A stretch of 64,000 nucleotides of DNA from Bacteroidia bacterium (GTDB taxonomy: Bacteria; Bacteroidota; Ignavibacteria; SZUA-365). Numbering within the stretch: position 1 is the stretch's first letter; each line of letters opens with the position of its first letter. The translations under genes and the position numbers were made by a program. The notes under the pieces were generated by a model that was not told the DNA's origin, ran no database searches, and saw nothing but the letters and a program-made list of their open reading frames with translations. The DNA lies in assembly GCA_027493955.1 (NCBI GenBank), contig JAOSJT010000001.1:2653131-2717130 (forward strand). The letters are read 5' to 3'. Positions 28,822-37,813 of this stretch are shown here, in pieces.

Positions 28822-29310
28822 ATGAAACTCTTCTGTCTACTGCTCCTTGCTCTGATCTGCATTGCTGTTGTCCCGCTCCGGGCGCAGCCCAAAGCCCCGC
28901 CGTTTGTCTTCCGCTCGCTGGACGACACCACGCGCTTCATTTCCAGCGAATCCCTTGAGGGGAAAGTGTATCTCGTGGATTTCTGGGCTACCTGGTGTCC
29001 GCCCTGCGTGGAGGCCCTGCCCGAACTGGAGCACATTCACAAGGAATTCTCGCCACGAGGATTCACCATTGTCAGTCTGTCCTTCGATGCCAGTGACGAG
29101 CGCGTGCGCAGCTTCCGGCAGAAGCGTTTTACCATGCCCTGGCTCCATGGGCGACTCAACGGCGGCTTCAACGACATCATCGCACTTGCCTTCGCACTCG
29201 AGAACATTCCGCATTACATACTCGTGAACCGCGACGGAGGCATTATCGCGGAGGGAAATGACATTCACGGCGAACGTCTGCGCGACCTGCTGCGTGAGCA
29301 TGTGCGGTGA
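28822..29310 (+). CDS. TlpA-like exported thiol:disulfide oxidoreductase
   Basis: 162 residues from ATG 28822, which begins a clear signal peptide (MKLFCLLLLALICIAVVPLR, cut after RAQ); the upstream part of the frame lacks one. Thioredoxin fold with active site WATWCPPC (C59, C62), the cis-proline in ENIPHYILVN and a TIVSLSFD strand. Periplasmic reductase, perhaps for cytochrome maturation or oxidative repair. It is divergent from the barrel-like protein. Confidence 0.88.
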   Translation: MKLFCLLLLALICIAVVPLRAQPKAPPFVFRSLDDTTRFISSESLEGKVYLVDFWATWCPPCVEALPELEHIHKEFSPRGFTIVSLSFDASDERVRSFRQKRFTMPWLHGRLNGGFNDIIALAFALENIPHYILVNRDGGIIAEGNDIHGERLRDLLREHVR

Positions 29311-29539
29311 CTCCGCATATTCATAATGTTGTTAATAACGGAGCAAGACACCCCACTACTGATGCGCCTGGCACTCCGTTCTGCTGATGTGAGTAACAGG
29401 CGAGTACTCCGGGAATACAGACAGCATCCCTGTCGCACCTCCAACACATGCGTGCCGGCACCTTCCGACGCACTGGATGCTCCCGCACGGGCCGCCACTT
29501 ACCGGCACGGCAATATCAGACACTTCTTATCCGATTTCA

Positions 29540-29570
29540 TTGCCTGAATCAGCACGAGTGCATACTTTAT
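29540..29570 (+). promoter_or_regulatory. Bacteroidota-type promoter in the 29.3-29.6 kb gap
   Basis: TTG (29540-29542), 20-bp spacer, TACTTTAT (29563-29570), 57 bp before the ATG at 29627. The rest of the 316-bp gap from 29311 holds no gene or repeat that I can identify. Confidence 0.6.
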
Positions 29571-29626
29571 ATACAGTTGTTCTGATTTCGCCGCACCGAA
29601 GTGATCTCGTCTGAGGAGGGTTCATC

Positions 29627-31543
29627 ATGCATCTACTCCGTTGTGTAACCATCGTACTCATCTTCGGTAGCTTCGCGGCGGCACCCCTGTCCGCGCAGAA
29701 GAAAATCACCGTCGGCGGAAGCATACTCGCATCTGATGGCGCGCCGCCGCTCAAAGCACATGCGCATTTGACCCGTCTGCCCTGGGAGCACAACGAAGAG
29801 CACAACTACACCATCGAAGCGGCCAGAGATGGCAAGTGGATAACGCGCGTGCCCCCGGGTTTGTATCGCCTGCGCTTCACGGGCGTGAATCATCGCATGA
29901 CAGAGCCCGTGTATGCGTACATCGGACACGAGTCCGACAACACGTTTACCACCAGGTTGGGCGTAAATCCGTATTTCGAGCAGCACGAGATCGACACAGT
30001 ATTCATCGTGTACGACGATCCCGGATGGCCCGGCCGCCGCTACAACGCCATGACGCCGCTCGGCAACGGACGATTCACCGCAAAGCTTCCCTGTCCCTCC
30101 GACAGAAGCACTGTCTGTTATCACATTTCCGGCATTATGCCTCGACGATACATCAACGGGACGCAAAGCACGTTGTATGCGTATGACGGCGACGGTGATT
30201 ATCAGAGCTGCGTGGATTGTGCGGAAAATGCGAGCGAAATGGAAATCATCCTCGACCTCGCTTTGTTGCCTGATCACAACAAGCCCGAAGCATCGCAAGA
30301 GCTGGTGCAGGGCACGCCATTGCAACATTCCGTGGCAAAGGGTGCGGCAAAGCTGCTAGCTAAGATTGAGTTTAACAAACAAATGCAGCAGAAACATTTC
30401 GACGATTACAATGCGCTCACCGATACTATCGCCTCCGGAAAGGACGGGAAACCCTGGCGTCAGCCGCGGGATGGTACCTCACATGCATGGACGAAATGGT
30501 ATGTCGACATGGCTGGAGTCCATCATTACTCCGACACCACTGCCGAAATGGAATTGAGCAAGAGCGTTCGCGCCGAGTACCGTAGTGCTTTCGAGGCGCA
30601 GCGGTCAGCATTCGAGAAGGCTCTGATATCCGGCACGGCCGAAGACAAGCTATTTGCCGCCGCTGCGCTGGCCGAGGCACTGTTGATGGTCGAACGCGAT
30701 TCCGCATTTGACTACTCCGCGTTGCTGAGCCGCGTTTTCGAACTTGTACCGCCGGAATCCCCGGTCTGGAGCCTTTCGCAAGGATACACTCTGGCCGCAA
30801 AGCTACCTGATCCCGCACGCAGGGCCTATCTGCAAGGATTGATCTGGCGGCAGCGTTCCAACAGCGTGCGACTTGGTGCGTATCGGGAATACTTCCTGCT
30901 CCTCCGCCGCTCAGGCAGCGAGGCCGACTCCCTAAAGATCTTGACACTGCTTGACAGCGCGATGTCCGTGTGTAGTGATGGTAGTTGTGAATCCGAATCC
31001 GTTATCCAGGCCGCACTGGGATATAAAGGGATGAAGGCATGGCGCATGAAGCGGCTCATGGAAGGCAATGAGCAGGCACAACGACACTACGAAAATCTGC
31101 TTCCCGATGAACTCGCTGGCAGGAGCATGCCGCCGTTCAGCTTGATCACATTGGACTCCGTTCGCACGATGCTCAGCAGCGAAGAACTGCGGGGAACGCC
31201 TTATCTCCTCGTGATTTTCAAAGCCAGCATGATTGGTACTTCTTACGGAGTCGAAGCCGCCCTCGAAGCCTCACGAGTATATAAAAAGCAGGGCCTGCGA
31301 AGCTTGTTGTGCTACGAGATTCCTGACAATCCTTCCATTGACCGTTTCACCAGGCACCTGGAGCATCCCATGTACATCATGGGAGAAGGCCTGGACGCGC
31401 TGCATACTCTGAACGGGCAGTACGCATATTTCGCTGATTTCAGAATGCTCGTTGATAGCGACGGCATTGTCCGCGCTTCGAATCGACGTTTGTCGGATGA
31501 TATCCTCTTCTACACGCTGCGCGATTTCTTCGGGGAGAAATAA
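29627..31543 (+). CDS. Large exported protein with CxxC-less thioredoxin-like C-terminus
   Basis: 638 residues with a GAGGAGG binding site. Signal peptide (CVTIVLIFGSFAAAPLSAQ), then a beta domain resembling the N-terminal strand-rich part of Bacteroidota TlpA/DUF4369 proteins, a helical middle (about 230-470, AKLLAKIEFNKQMQQK onwards), and a C-terminal region (about 490-638) with TlpA-like spacing: MPPFSLITLDSVRTMLSSEELRG, LLVIFKAS, MLVDSDGIV. Where the CxxC should be the text is SMIGTSYG, so redox activity is probably lost. Function unknown; perhaps a folding or binding partner. Confidence 0.65.
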   Translation: MHLLRCVTIVLIFGSFAAAPLSAQKKITVGGSILASDGAPPLKAHAHLTRLPWEHNEEHNYTIEAARDGKWITRVPPGLYRLRFTGVNHRMTEPVYAYIGHESDNTFTTRLGVNPYFEQHEIDTVFIVYDDPGWPGRRYNAMTPLGNGRFTAKLPCPSDRSTVCYHISGIMPRRYINGTQSTLYAYDGDGDYQSCVDCAENASEMEIILDLALLPDHNKPEASQELVQGTPLQHSVAKGAAKLLAKIEFNKQMQQKHFDDYNALTDTIASGKDGKPWRQPRDGTSHAWTKWYVDMAGVHHYSDTTAEMELSKSVRAEYRSAFEAQRSAFEKALISGTAEDKLFAAAALAEALLMVERDSAFDYSALLSRVFELVPPESPVWSLSQGYTLAAKLPDPARRAYLQGLIWRQRSNSVRLGAYREYFLLLRRSGSEADSLKILTLLDSAMSVCSDGSCESESVIQAALGYKGMKAWRMKRLMEGNEQAQRHYENLLPDELAGRSMPPFSLITLDSVRTMLSSEELRGTPYLLVIFKASMIGTSYGVEAALEASRVYKKQGLRSLLCYEIPDNPSIDRFTRHLEHPMYIMGEGLDALHTLNGQYAYFADFRMLVDSDGIVRASNRRLSDDILFYTLRDFFGEK

Positions 31544-31679
31544 CAGGGCTGCGGATCGCGGAATTCAGAGCAAAGCTCAATCACTAATCGTGGTTGGTCT
31601 GGCGCGGTTTGCGCTTGCGGGGCTCCGCAACAACGCGTGAAGCGTGCTTCCTGTCGCGAGGAATAAATCGAATTTCCAG

Positions 31680-31960
31680 TTAACAGTCCACGGCATCCGC
31701 GTATTTCATGAGTGTTGCGACGGAGGGCGTCTGCTCACGCACGGACTCGATTCGTGAAACCGCGCTTTTCGTCGTGCCGATTGCGTCGGCCACGTCTTGC
31801 TGCGTCATCCCTGCGCGAAGCCTGGCACGCAGTATCTCCTTGACGATGGCGTATTCCACTGTCAGGTGCTCATACGCTTCCGGAAAGCCTTGCGCGCCAT
31901 CGCTTTCGAGAGCATATCCTCGTGCTCATGCGGTGTCGGACTGTAGATAAGATCAGGCAT
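31680..31960 (-). pseudogene. HigA-like helix-turn-helix antitoxin, frameshifted
   Basis: The frame from ATG 31960 reads MPDLIYSPTPHEHEDMLSKA and then AFRK before ending early at RMST. One frame over, the text resumes as AYEHLTVEYAIVKEILRARL and runs through an HTH (MTQQDVADAIGTTKSAVSRIES) to a stop at 31680. Adding one G in CGGAAG|CG near 31882 restores AFRKAYEHLTVEY, the normal continuity of this XRE antitoxin family. It overlaps the toxin's original end, so the pair was an operon. Either real decay or a sequencing indel. Confidence 0.8.
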
Positions 31961-32003
31961 TGTTCACTTCCTTTATTCTTGATCGGGCGAGCTCAAGGTC
32001 GCG

Positions 32004-32279
32004 TTACATTGTTTTCTCACTTTTCTTCATAACTGCATGCACAAGCACGATGCGCTGTCCGGAGATGTAGCAGTAGAATGCGCGTCCATCTCCCTCGGCT
32101 CCGCGTGGTCGCAGCTCGAATAGGCCGTCGCCCAAGGCGCGGGTATGCTGCATTCGTAGTTCGCGACCAAATTCCGCGAGCAATTCGATCATTCGCAAAT
32201 AGTCCGCCAAGATACCGACCGGCCAGCTTTCGATCACCTTCTTGACACGTGCATGATAGTATTCGATGCGATATGGCAT
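32004..32279 (-). CDS. HigB/RelE-type toxin, truncated by premature stop
   Basis: 91 residues, phage-derived Gp49-like (HigB-1) family: MPYRIEYYHARVKKVIESWP, LRMQHTRALGDGLFELRPRG and GRAFYCYISGQRIVLVHAVMKKSEKT. A TAA at 32004-32006 ends it early; the same frame continues as RDLELARSRIKEVNNA to a TGA at 31953 that overlaps the antitoxin ATG, as in intact HigBA operons. About 16 C-terminal residues are lost. Family role: mRNA cleavage on the ribosome. With the antitoxin broken too, the module is probably inactive. Confidence 0.85.
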   Translation of the reverse strand: MPYRIEYYHARVKKVIESWPVGILADYLRMIELLAEFGRELRMQHTRALGDGLFELRPRGAEGDGRAFYCYISGQRIVLVHAVMKKSEKTM

Positions 32280-32322
32280 GTCGGCATGTTAGCATTTTTG
32301 CGAACACCAGTCAGGCGACGAA

Positions 32323-33326
32323 GTGTCGCCCTGCGGGCTAAGAGGGCGGGTGGGTTGCGCGTGCCCCCCGACTGCCGTTGGGGGTTAGAAGACGTGCCGC
32401 CCTTCGGGCTGATGGCGGATGTGCTATGCGCGTGGCCCACCAGCTGAAGCTGGGGGTTAGAAGAAGTGCCGCCCTTCGGGCTGATGGCGGATGTGCTATG
32501 CGCGTGGCCCACCAGCTGAAGCTGGGGGTTAGAAGAAGTGCCGCCCTTCGGGCTGATGGCGGATGTGCTATGCGCGTGGCCCACCAGCTGAAGCTGGGGG
32601 TTAGAAGACGTGCCGCCCTTCGGGCTGATGGCGGATGTGCTGTGCTCGTGGCCCACCAGCTGAAGCTGGGGGTTAGAAGACGTGCCGCCCTTCGGGCTGA
32701 TGGCGAATGTGCTATGCTCGTGACCCACCAGCTTAAGCTGGGGGTTAGAAGACGTGCCGCCCTTCGGGCTGATGGCGGATGTGCTATGCGCGTGACCCAC
32801 CAGCTGAAGCTGGGGGTTAGAAGACGTGCCGCCCTTCGGACTAAGAGGGCGAGTGGGTTGCGAGCGGCCCCCAACTGACGTTGGGGGTTAGAAGACGTGC
32901 CGCCCTTCGGGCTGATGGCGAATGTGCTATGCTCGTGACCCACCAGCTGAAGCTGGGGGTTAGAAAACGTGCCGCCCTTCGGGCTGATGGCGGATGTGCT
33001 ATGCTCGTGGCCCACCAGCTGAAGCTGGGGGTTAGAAGACGTGCCGCCCTTCGGGCTGATGGCGAATGTGCTATGCTCGTGCCCCACCAGCTGAAGCTGG
33101 GGGTTAGAAGAAGTGCCGCCCTTCGGGCTGATGGCGGATGTGCTATGCGCGTGGCCCACCAGCTGAAGCTGGGGGTTAGAAGAAGTGCCGCCCTTCGGGC
33201 TAAGAGGATGTGCTATGCTCGTGGCCCACCAGCTGAAGCTGGGGGTTGGAAGAAGTGCCGCCCTTCGGGCTGATGGCGGATGTGCTATGCGCGTGACCCA
33301 CCAGCTGAAGCTGGGGGTTAGAGGGA
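32323..33326. repeat. 14-unit tandem array of 72-bp hairpin repeats
   Basis: Unit starts (GTGCCGCCC) fall at 32394, 32466, 32538, 32610, 32682, 32754, 32826, 32897, 32969, 33041, 33113, 33185 and 33255, with a diverged unit before from about 32323. Period is 72 bp except one 71 and one 70. Each unit holds two palindromes: GCCCTTCGGGC and CCAGCTGAAGCTGG. Units at 32323 and 32826 are a variant type with CCCAACTGACGTTGGGG in place of the second palindrome. Units are 90% or more identical and have no unique spacers. Open frames through the array on both strands are by-products of the period being 24 codons. Confidence 0.92.
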
Positions 33327-33331
33327 GTGAG

Positions 33332-33350
33332 GTCAGCCTCAGGCTGAGCT
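33332..33350. repeat. Dispersed hairpin GTCAGCCTCAGGCTGAGCT
   Basis: This 19-mer at the array's right edge is identical to 2353-2371. Its core CAGCC-TCA-GGCTG is a hairpin. It is followed by CTCTTCACTCTTTACTCTATACTC words up to the next gene. Confidence 0.7.
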
Positions 33351-33484
33351 GGGATCGATTCGCTTTGCTCTTCACTCTTTACTCTATACTCTTAACTTCT
33401 TTATGCGATTCGACTATCATGTTTATGAACGCAGTCCCGTATATTGCTGTTATCCCTTACATGCAGAAACAAACGGAAAGTGAT

Positions 33485-33817
33485 ATGGACAGACAGGATT
33501 TTGAAGTAACCGCCCGCGAGGCGTTTGAATATATCGAACACGTCATCGAGCGACTCGCTCTGGACGGCGTAGAGGCGTATCCGCTGGAGAAGGGGTTGAA
33601 ACTCATGTTGGAGAATGGTTTAAGCTGTGAATTTCTCCGTAACGACGAGGCGATGCATATCGACGCGCGTTTTCCGCAGGGCGTGGAGACCTTGTACTGG
33701 GATGCCGTGGAGGAGCAGTGGTACACGCACACGGATGAAAAACCGCTGCCCGCAGTACTTGGCGACGTTCTTACGAGCTGCCTCTCGCGCCCCGTGGATC
33801 TTACGGATGTAGATTGA
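33485..33817 (+). CDS. Frataxin/CyaY-like small protein
   Basis: 110 residues from ATG 33485 with a CGGAAAG binding site; an upstream ATG (33419) lacks one. The order of elements resembles CyaY: an acidic N-terminal helix (DFEVTAREAFEYIEHVIERL), strands KLMLENGLSCEFLRN and MHIDARFP, then TLYWDAVEEQWYTHTDEKPL and a final helix ending in CLSRPVDL. This matches CyaY text such as FENGSKIIINRQ, GGYHFDLKGDEW and the final helix. If right, it would bind iron and modulate cysteine desulfurase, fitting the suf operon 17 kb away. Similarity is judged by eye only. Confidence 0.5.
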   Translation: MDRQDFEVTAREAFEYIEHVIERLALDGVEAYPLEKGLKLMLENGLSCEFLRNDEAMHIDARFPQGVETLYWDAVEEQWYTHTDEKPLPAVLGDVLTSCLSRPVDLTDVD

Positions 33818-34377
33818 TGAGCAGCGACGCATACCCCGGTTCCATGTTCTCGCTGACCGATCACGAGCTCTATGTGGTGACTGCGCGGCACGAAGGACGC
33901 GACAACGGGCAGATCGCCACGTGGATCATGCCGGCTACGCTGGTGCCGGATCACCCCCGAATCGTCGCGGTGCTGTCGCCGCAGAACTTCACGCATACGC
34001 TCATTGCTCCGACGCAGCGCTTCGCCATCTCCATGCTCTGCGAAGAGCAGTACGATCTCGTCCCGCGCTTCGGATTGCGGAGCGGTCGCGACGGCGATAA
34101 ATTCGACGGTGTGGATATTGGCCGGACCGCTTCCGGACTCGCGGTTCTTACCGGCGGCTGCGGCTGGGCAGATTGCCGTATTGTGCAATCGATGGATGCC
34201 GGGGACCGCATGCTGTACCTTGCGGACATCGTCGAGCAGCAGGTGTATGCAAACCGGCGTCCCTTGCGCAAGCAGGCCGCGTTCTCGCTACAGACGACAG
34301 AGGTGCGCGCGCAGCTCGAGGAAAAGCACCGCAGGGACGGCGAGCGGGACAGAGCGTTACTTCGCCAATTTCGATAG
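33817..34377 (+). CDS. Flavin reductase-like (FMN-binding) domain protein
   Basis: 186 residues; the ATG at 33817 overlaps the previous stop (TGATG). The strands ATWIMPATLVPDHPRIVAVLSP, FTHTLIAPTQRFAISML and the later GGCGWADCRIVQSMDAGDRMLYLADI follow the flavin-reductase-like split barrel that binds FMN. The last 30 residues are a charged helix (QLEEKHRRDGERDRALLRQF). It may supply reduced flavin or act as an FMN-dependent oxidoreductase. Coupled to the frataxin-like gene before and to crtW 4 bp after. Confidence 0.75.
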   Translation: MSSDAYPGSMFSLTDHELYVVTARHEGRDNGQIATWIMPATLVPDHPRIVAVLSPQNFTHTLIAPTQRFAISMLCEEQYDLVPRFGLRSGRDGDKFDGVDIGRTASGLAVLTGGCGWADCRIVQSMDAGDRMLYLADIVEQQVYANRRPLRKQAAFSLQTTEVRAQLEEKHRRDGERDRALLRQFR

Positions 34378-34381
34378 ACAC

Positions 34382-35101
34382 ATGCGTCAGAAAACGACAT
34401 ATCGCTGGAAAGGCCTGCTCGTCGCAGCGACAGTGATGTCCGCCTGGGCAACCGCGCTCACCGGCAGTCTTGCAACCGGTGTTGAATACATGCATACGGC
34501 TGTCATACCATTGCTCGTGCTGCTTATCACCTTTCTCTACACCGGGTTGTTCATCACCGCGCACGACGCCATGCACGGCACGGTGGCACCGACGCTGCCG
34601 AAGCTCAACAACGCGATCGGACGCACGTGTACGCTGCTGTACGCGTTGTTTTCCTTCGATCTGCTGCTGAGCAAGCATCGCGAGCATCACAGGCATCCCG
34701 CGAGCGGCGGCGATCCGGATTTCCACGACGGGCGGCATGCGGGGCTGTTTCGCTGGTATCTGCATTTCTTCTTCACGTATGTCACCTGGAAACAGCTCCT
34801 GGGCATGGCGATTATTTTCAACCTGCTGAAATACGCCGCCGAGATATCGGACATCACGATCCTGTTGTTCTGGGTGCTTCCCTCCCTGCTGAGCACCTTC
34901 CAGCTCTTTTTCTTCGGCACCTACCTTCCCCACCGCGAGCCGGCCGCCGGCTACACCGAGCCGCACCGTGCAGTGTCCAGCGGCTATGGGGTCCTGCTTT
35001 CCTTCCTCACCTGTTATCATTTCGGCTATCATTTGGAGCATCACGCCATGCCCGGCGTCCCCTGGTGGCGGCTGCCGGGAAGCGTGGAGCAGAGAGCGTA
35101 G
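34382..35101 (+). CDS. crtW: Beta-carotene ketolase
   Basis: 239 residues, a membrane fatty-acid-desaturase-like di-iron enzyme. Histidine boxes are HDAMH (61-65), HREHHRHP (99-106) and YHLEHH near the C-terminus; FGTYLPHR and PWWRLP are CrtW hallmarks. It adds keto groups at C4/C4' (canthaxanthin, astaxanthin). No other carotenoid gene is near. The tail after PWWRLP (SVEQRA and the stop) is written inside a GAGCAGAGAGCGTAG word repeat, so the repeat has replaced the natural 3' end. Confidence 0.93.
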   Translation: MRQKTTYRWKGLLVAATVMSAWATALTGSLATGVEYMHTAVIPLLVLLITFLYTGLFITAHDAMHGTVAPTLPKLNNAIGRTCTLLYALFSFDLLLSKHREHHRHPASGGDPDFHDGRHAGLFRWYLHFFFTYVTWKQLLGMAIIFNLLKYAAEISDITILLFWVLPSLLSTFQLFFFGTYLPHREPAAGYTEPHRAVSSGYGVLLSFLTCYHFGYHLEHHAMPGVPWWRLPGSVEQRA

Positions 35102-35134
35102 AGCAGAGAGCCGAGGGCGTAGACGGGGAGATAA
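35087..35134 (+). repeat. GAGCAGAGAGCGTAG word repeat overlapping crtW 3' end
   Basis: Words GGAGCAGAGAGCGTAGAGCA and then GAGAGCCGAGGGCGTAGACG; the first TAG is the crtW stop (35099-35101). Same word family as at 9.1-9.4 kb and 49.6-49.8 kb. Confidence 0.75.
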
Positions 35135-35222
35135 AGACCCGTTGTTGCGGCATACCGTGGCATGCTCCGATTTCCTTTGTGGTGCGTTGCAGCCCGGCGC
35201 AATCTCAAGCCCACTCCCCACA

Positions 35223-35253
35223 TTGACATTTGCGGTTTTTCCGGCTACTTTGC
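35223..35253 (+). promoter_or_regulatory. Bacteroidota-type promoter of the BNR-repeat gene
   Basis: TTG (35223-35225), 20-bp spacer, TACTTTGC (35246-35253), 95 bp before ATG 35348. Confidence 0.6.
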
Positions 35254-35347
35254 TCTGCATAATGTGTATCACGCAGCATTCTTTCATCGGAGATATCTGA
35301 AGTGACTCATTGCCGAATCGCCTCTGTATACTGAGCAGACGCCCGCC

Positions 35348-37813
35348 ATGCCTCGCATTCTCATACCCGCGTTTAACAAACGAAAGCAGACGCCCTGTGT
35401 CGCCGATTCTCAACAGTGTGTTTTCGCTGATGTTCAGCGGCACCGGGCCGTCTCCGTTGATCGCTTGACGCCGCTCCTGCCGTGTTTGCTCGTTGCGTTG
35501 CTTCTCGCAATGCTTCCGTCGTTTGCGCATGCACAGGCATACGAACGAATGTATCCCGCCCACGACGTCGCCATAGCACGCGCCACGATACACTGGAACG
35601 GCGACACGGTGTTCATCCCTTCGTGCGATGGGTTGATTATGCGTTCGGTGGATGCTGGAAAAACGTGGGAGGATTTGCGGCCTGCGGGGCGCAACTGGTG
35701 TTTCTACAATTCGGCAAAAACCTCGCACGGGATTTTTCTCCTTGGCGAACCGACCTTCTGGGCGGATACGTCGCTTGCGCCGGGACATCTCGCAGCACTG
35801 CTGAAATACGATCCATTGAAGAATTCACTCGACATCGTCTCCATCCCCGTGCTACCGGGGACAGATTCCAGTTGGCTCAATTACGTGCAGTTCTACGATA
35901 TCACGGCGCGCAACGATGCGCTCTTCCTCAGTCAGGCGGGGGTCCGGCCCGGTACGAGCATCCATCGTTCGCTGGACGGTGGAAAAAGCTGGGACCCCAT
36001 CCCTCTTCCCGATTCGACCTACGTCCCGCGGAAATCGCCGCTGACCTGTTTCGACAGCACGCACCTCGCGGCAAATTTTTACAACGTGCTGCAAATCACT
36101 ACGGATGCAGGCGCTACCTGGAATGCCAAAGCGGGGCTCGTCCCGTCCACATCAGAACTGTTTCGTGCGAATTACGATTGGCTCTCGGCGGATGAGTTCG
36201 TGACATACACAAAGGATGGCGATATCAAAAGAACCACCGACGGGGGCGACACCTGGACGCATCTCTGCTACCCTCCATTTCAGCAGGTCAGGCAGTTTAT
36301 CGCAACTTCCGGTGGACGCGGATACGTGCTGGCCGAGCAAAAGCTGTATAGGACCGACGACGGCTTTTCAACGTTCATCAATCTGCTGCCGGATGAATAT
36401 TTCAGTTATATATCGGTCCAGGGTCGCGATACTATCGTAGCCACACAGGACAACGATAATATATCGATCAGTCACGATGGAGGTGTGAGCTGGGAAATCA
36501 GTCGCAGGAATCCGCTATTCATTGAAACAATGCGCATGGCTTCCGCTGATCACGGCGTCATCTACGTCAAGGACTACGACAGCGGAACAAACGGCTATTA
36601 CAGAACCTCGGACGGCTGGCGCACGATGGAATACGTCATGGACGAAGACGCCCCCGGCTTCTTGACGTGCCTGATCCATCCGATAACGAATACGCTCTGG
36701 TACCGCGTGCAATCCACCGTCGTTGAGAGTGTGCCAATCGTTACGCGTTCCACGGATGCAGGCAGAACATGGACGGAGGCGCTGAGGCGGAGTGATCTTC
36801 CCGATTTGCGTCTGGACAAAGGCATCGATGTCGTGACGATTACGGATACGAATTATGTGGGCATGATTATTGAGAAAAAACTGTACTACAGCTCCGACCA
36901 GGGCGAGCAATGGAACACGCTGCCGCTGCCGGTCACGGGTGACGACAATTATCGCATTCATCTGTCTCCCGGAAAGGCCTCCTGGCTGATGATCAAGAAG
37001 CCTCGAGGCAGAACGGAGGCCGACATCGACAGCGTATTGTATAGCAGTGGCGATTGGACGCAATGGCATGCAGCGCTGGTCGAACCCGATTCGTTTTCTT
37101 ATAAGTACAGTTACTTCCACGAGCTGCACGTCACCGAAAGCGGCAAGGTGTACATTCACGCGGAGAAATATCGAGACGGCGGCAACCTGGATTACGTCCT
37201 TCATTCCGACGATAACGGACAGACGTGGGGCGCGTGGCCCGGTGCCCGGGGGACGAGATTTGACTCGTATCACCCCATCATCTATTTCGATGACGGCAGC
37301 TCCATTTCCAATAGCGCAAGCACGGGACTCTTTGGACGATCAACAGCGGGTACAGAACTCAGGCGCAGCATCGACGCCTGGAAAACCTCATTCGTCGAAG
37401 ATTATCGGTATCTGGGCACATCGGCGGAGTCGCTGGTGAAGGCCGGGAAGAGCACCGTTTAGCTGAAGGGTTACGATACGATTCTGCGCAATTCCAGCAG
37501 CGGAGTGAATAGTGTGCGCGAGCTGCTCGCCGTTCCCTCAGCGCTGAGTGTCGGTTCGCCCTATCCACATCCCGTAGTGCGAGGCGAGGTTTCGCACATT
37601 CCCATCGAATTCGGTACTACCACGCATCGTGTGCTTCGTGTTACCCTCGCAAACATGCTCGGGCAAACGATTCAGAACATAGCATTCACAGCTTCCGATG
37701 CGGCCTCCGCCGAAGTACGGTGGCTTGTTCCCGGCATCGCGCCCGGGGTCTACATCCTGCGCGTTCAAGCGGGCGATGCGGTAACGGTGAGACCGGTGGT
37801 GGTGAATCGGTGA
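35348..37813 (+). pseudogene. Secreted BNR/Asp-box repeat protein with T9SS tail, split by in-frame amber codon
   Basis: From ATG 35348 the frame codes a signal peptide (LLPCLLVALLLAMLPSFAHAQ, preceded by an oddly long leader, so the true start may be later) and many BNR/Asp-box repeats (RSVDAGKTWEDL, RSLDGGKSWDPI, ISHDGGVSWEIS, STDAGRTWTEA, SDDNGQTWGAW) of a sialidase/VPS10-like propeller. A single TAG at 37460-37462 interrupts it; the same frame continues LKGYDTILRNSSSGVNSVRE into a complete sorting domain (SPYPHPVVRGE...VTVRPVVVNR) ending at 37813. A C-to-T change of CAG explains it. Without readthrough the protein lacks its T9SS signal. Confidence 0.85.

Noticed and set aside
32323-33326. 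CRISPR array
   Set aside because: No unique spacers and no cas genes; the whole 72-bp unit is repeated.
32338-33375. Long open frames inside the 72-bp array on both strands (24-residue repeats)
   Set aside because: The period is a multiple of three, so frames stay open by chance; units of 71 and 70 bp break them and unit differences do not favour silent changes.
34148-35788. 546-residue minus-strand open frame across flavin reductase-like gene, crtW and the BNR gene
   Set aside because: It crosses three real genes and a promoter; crtW hallmarks fix the plus strand as coding.
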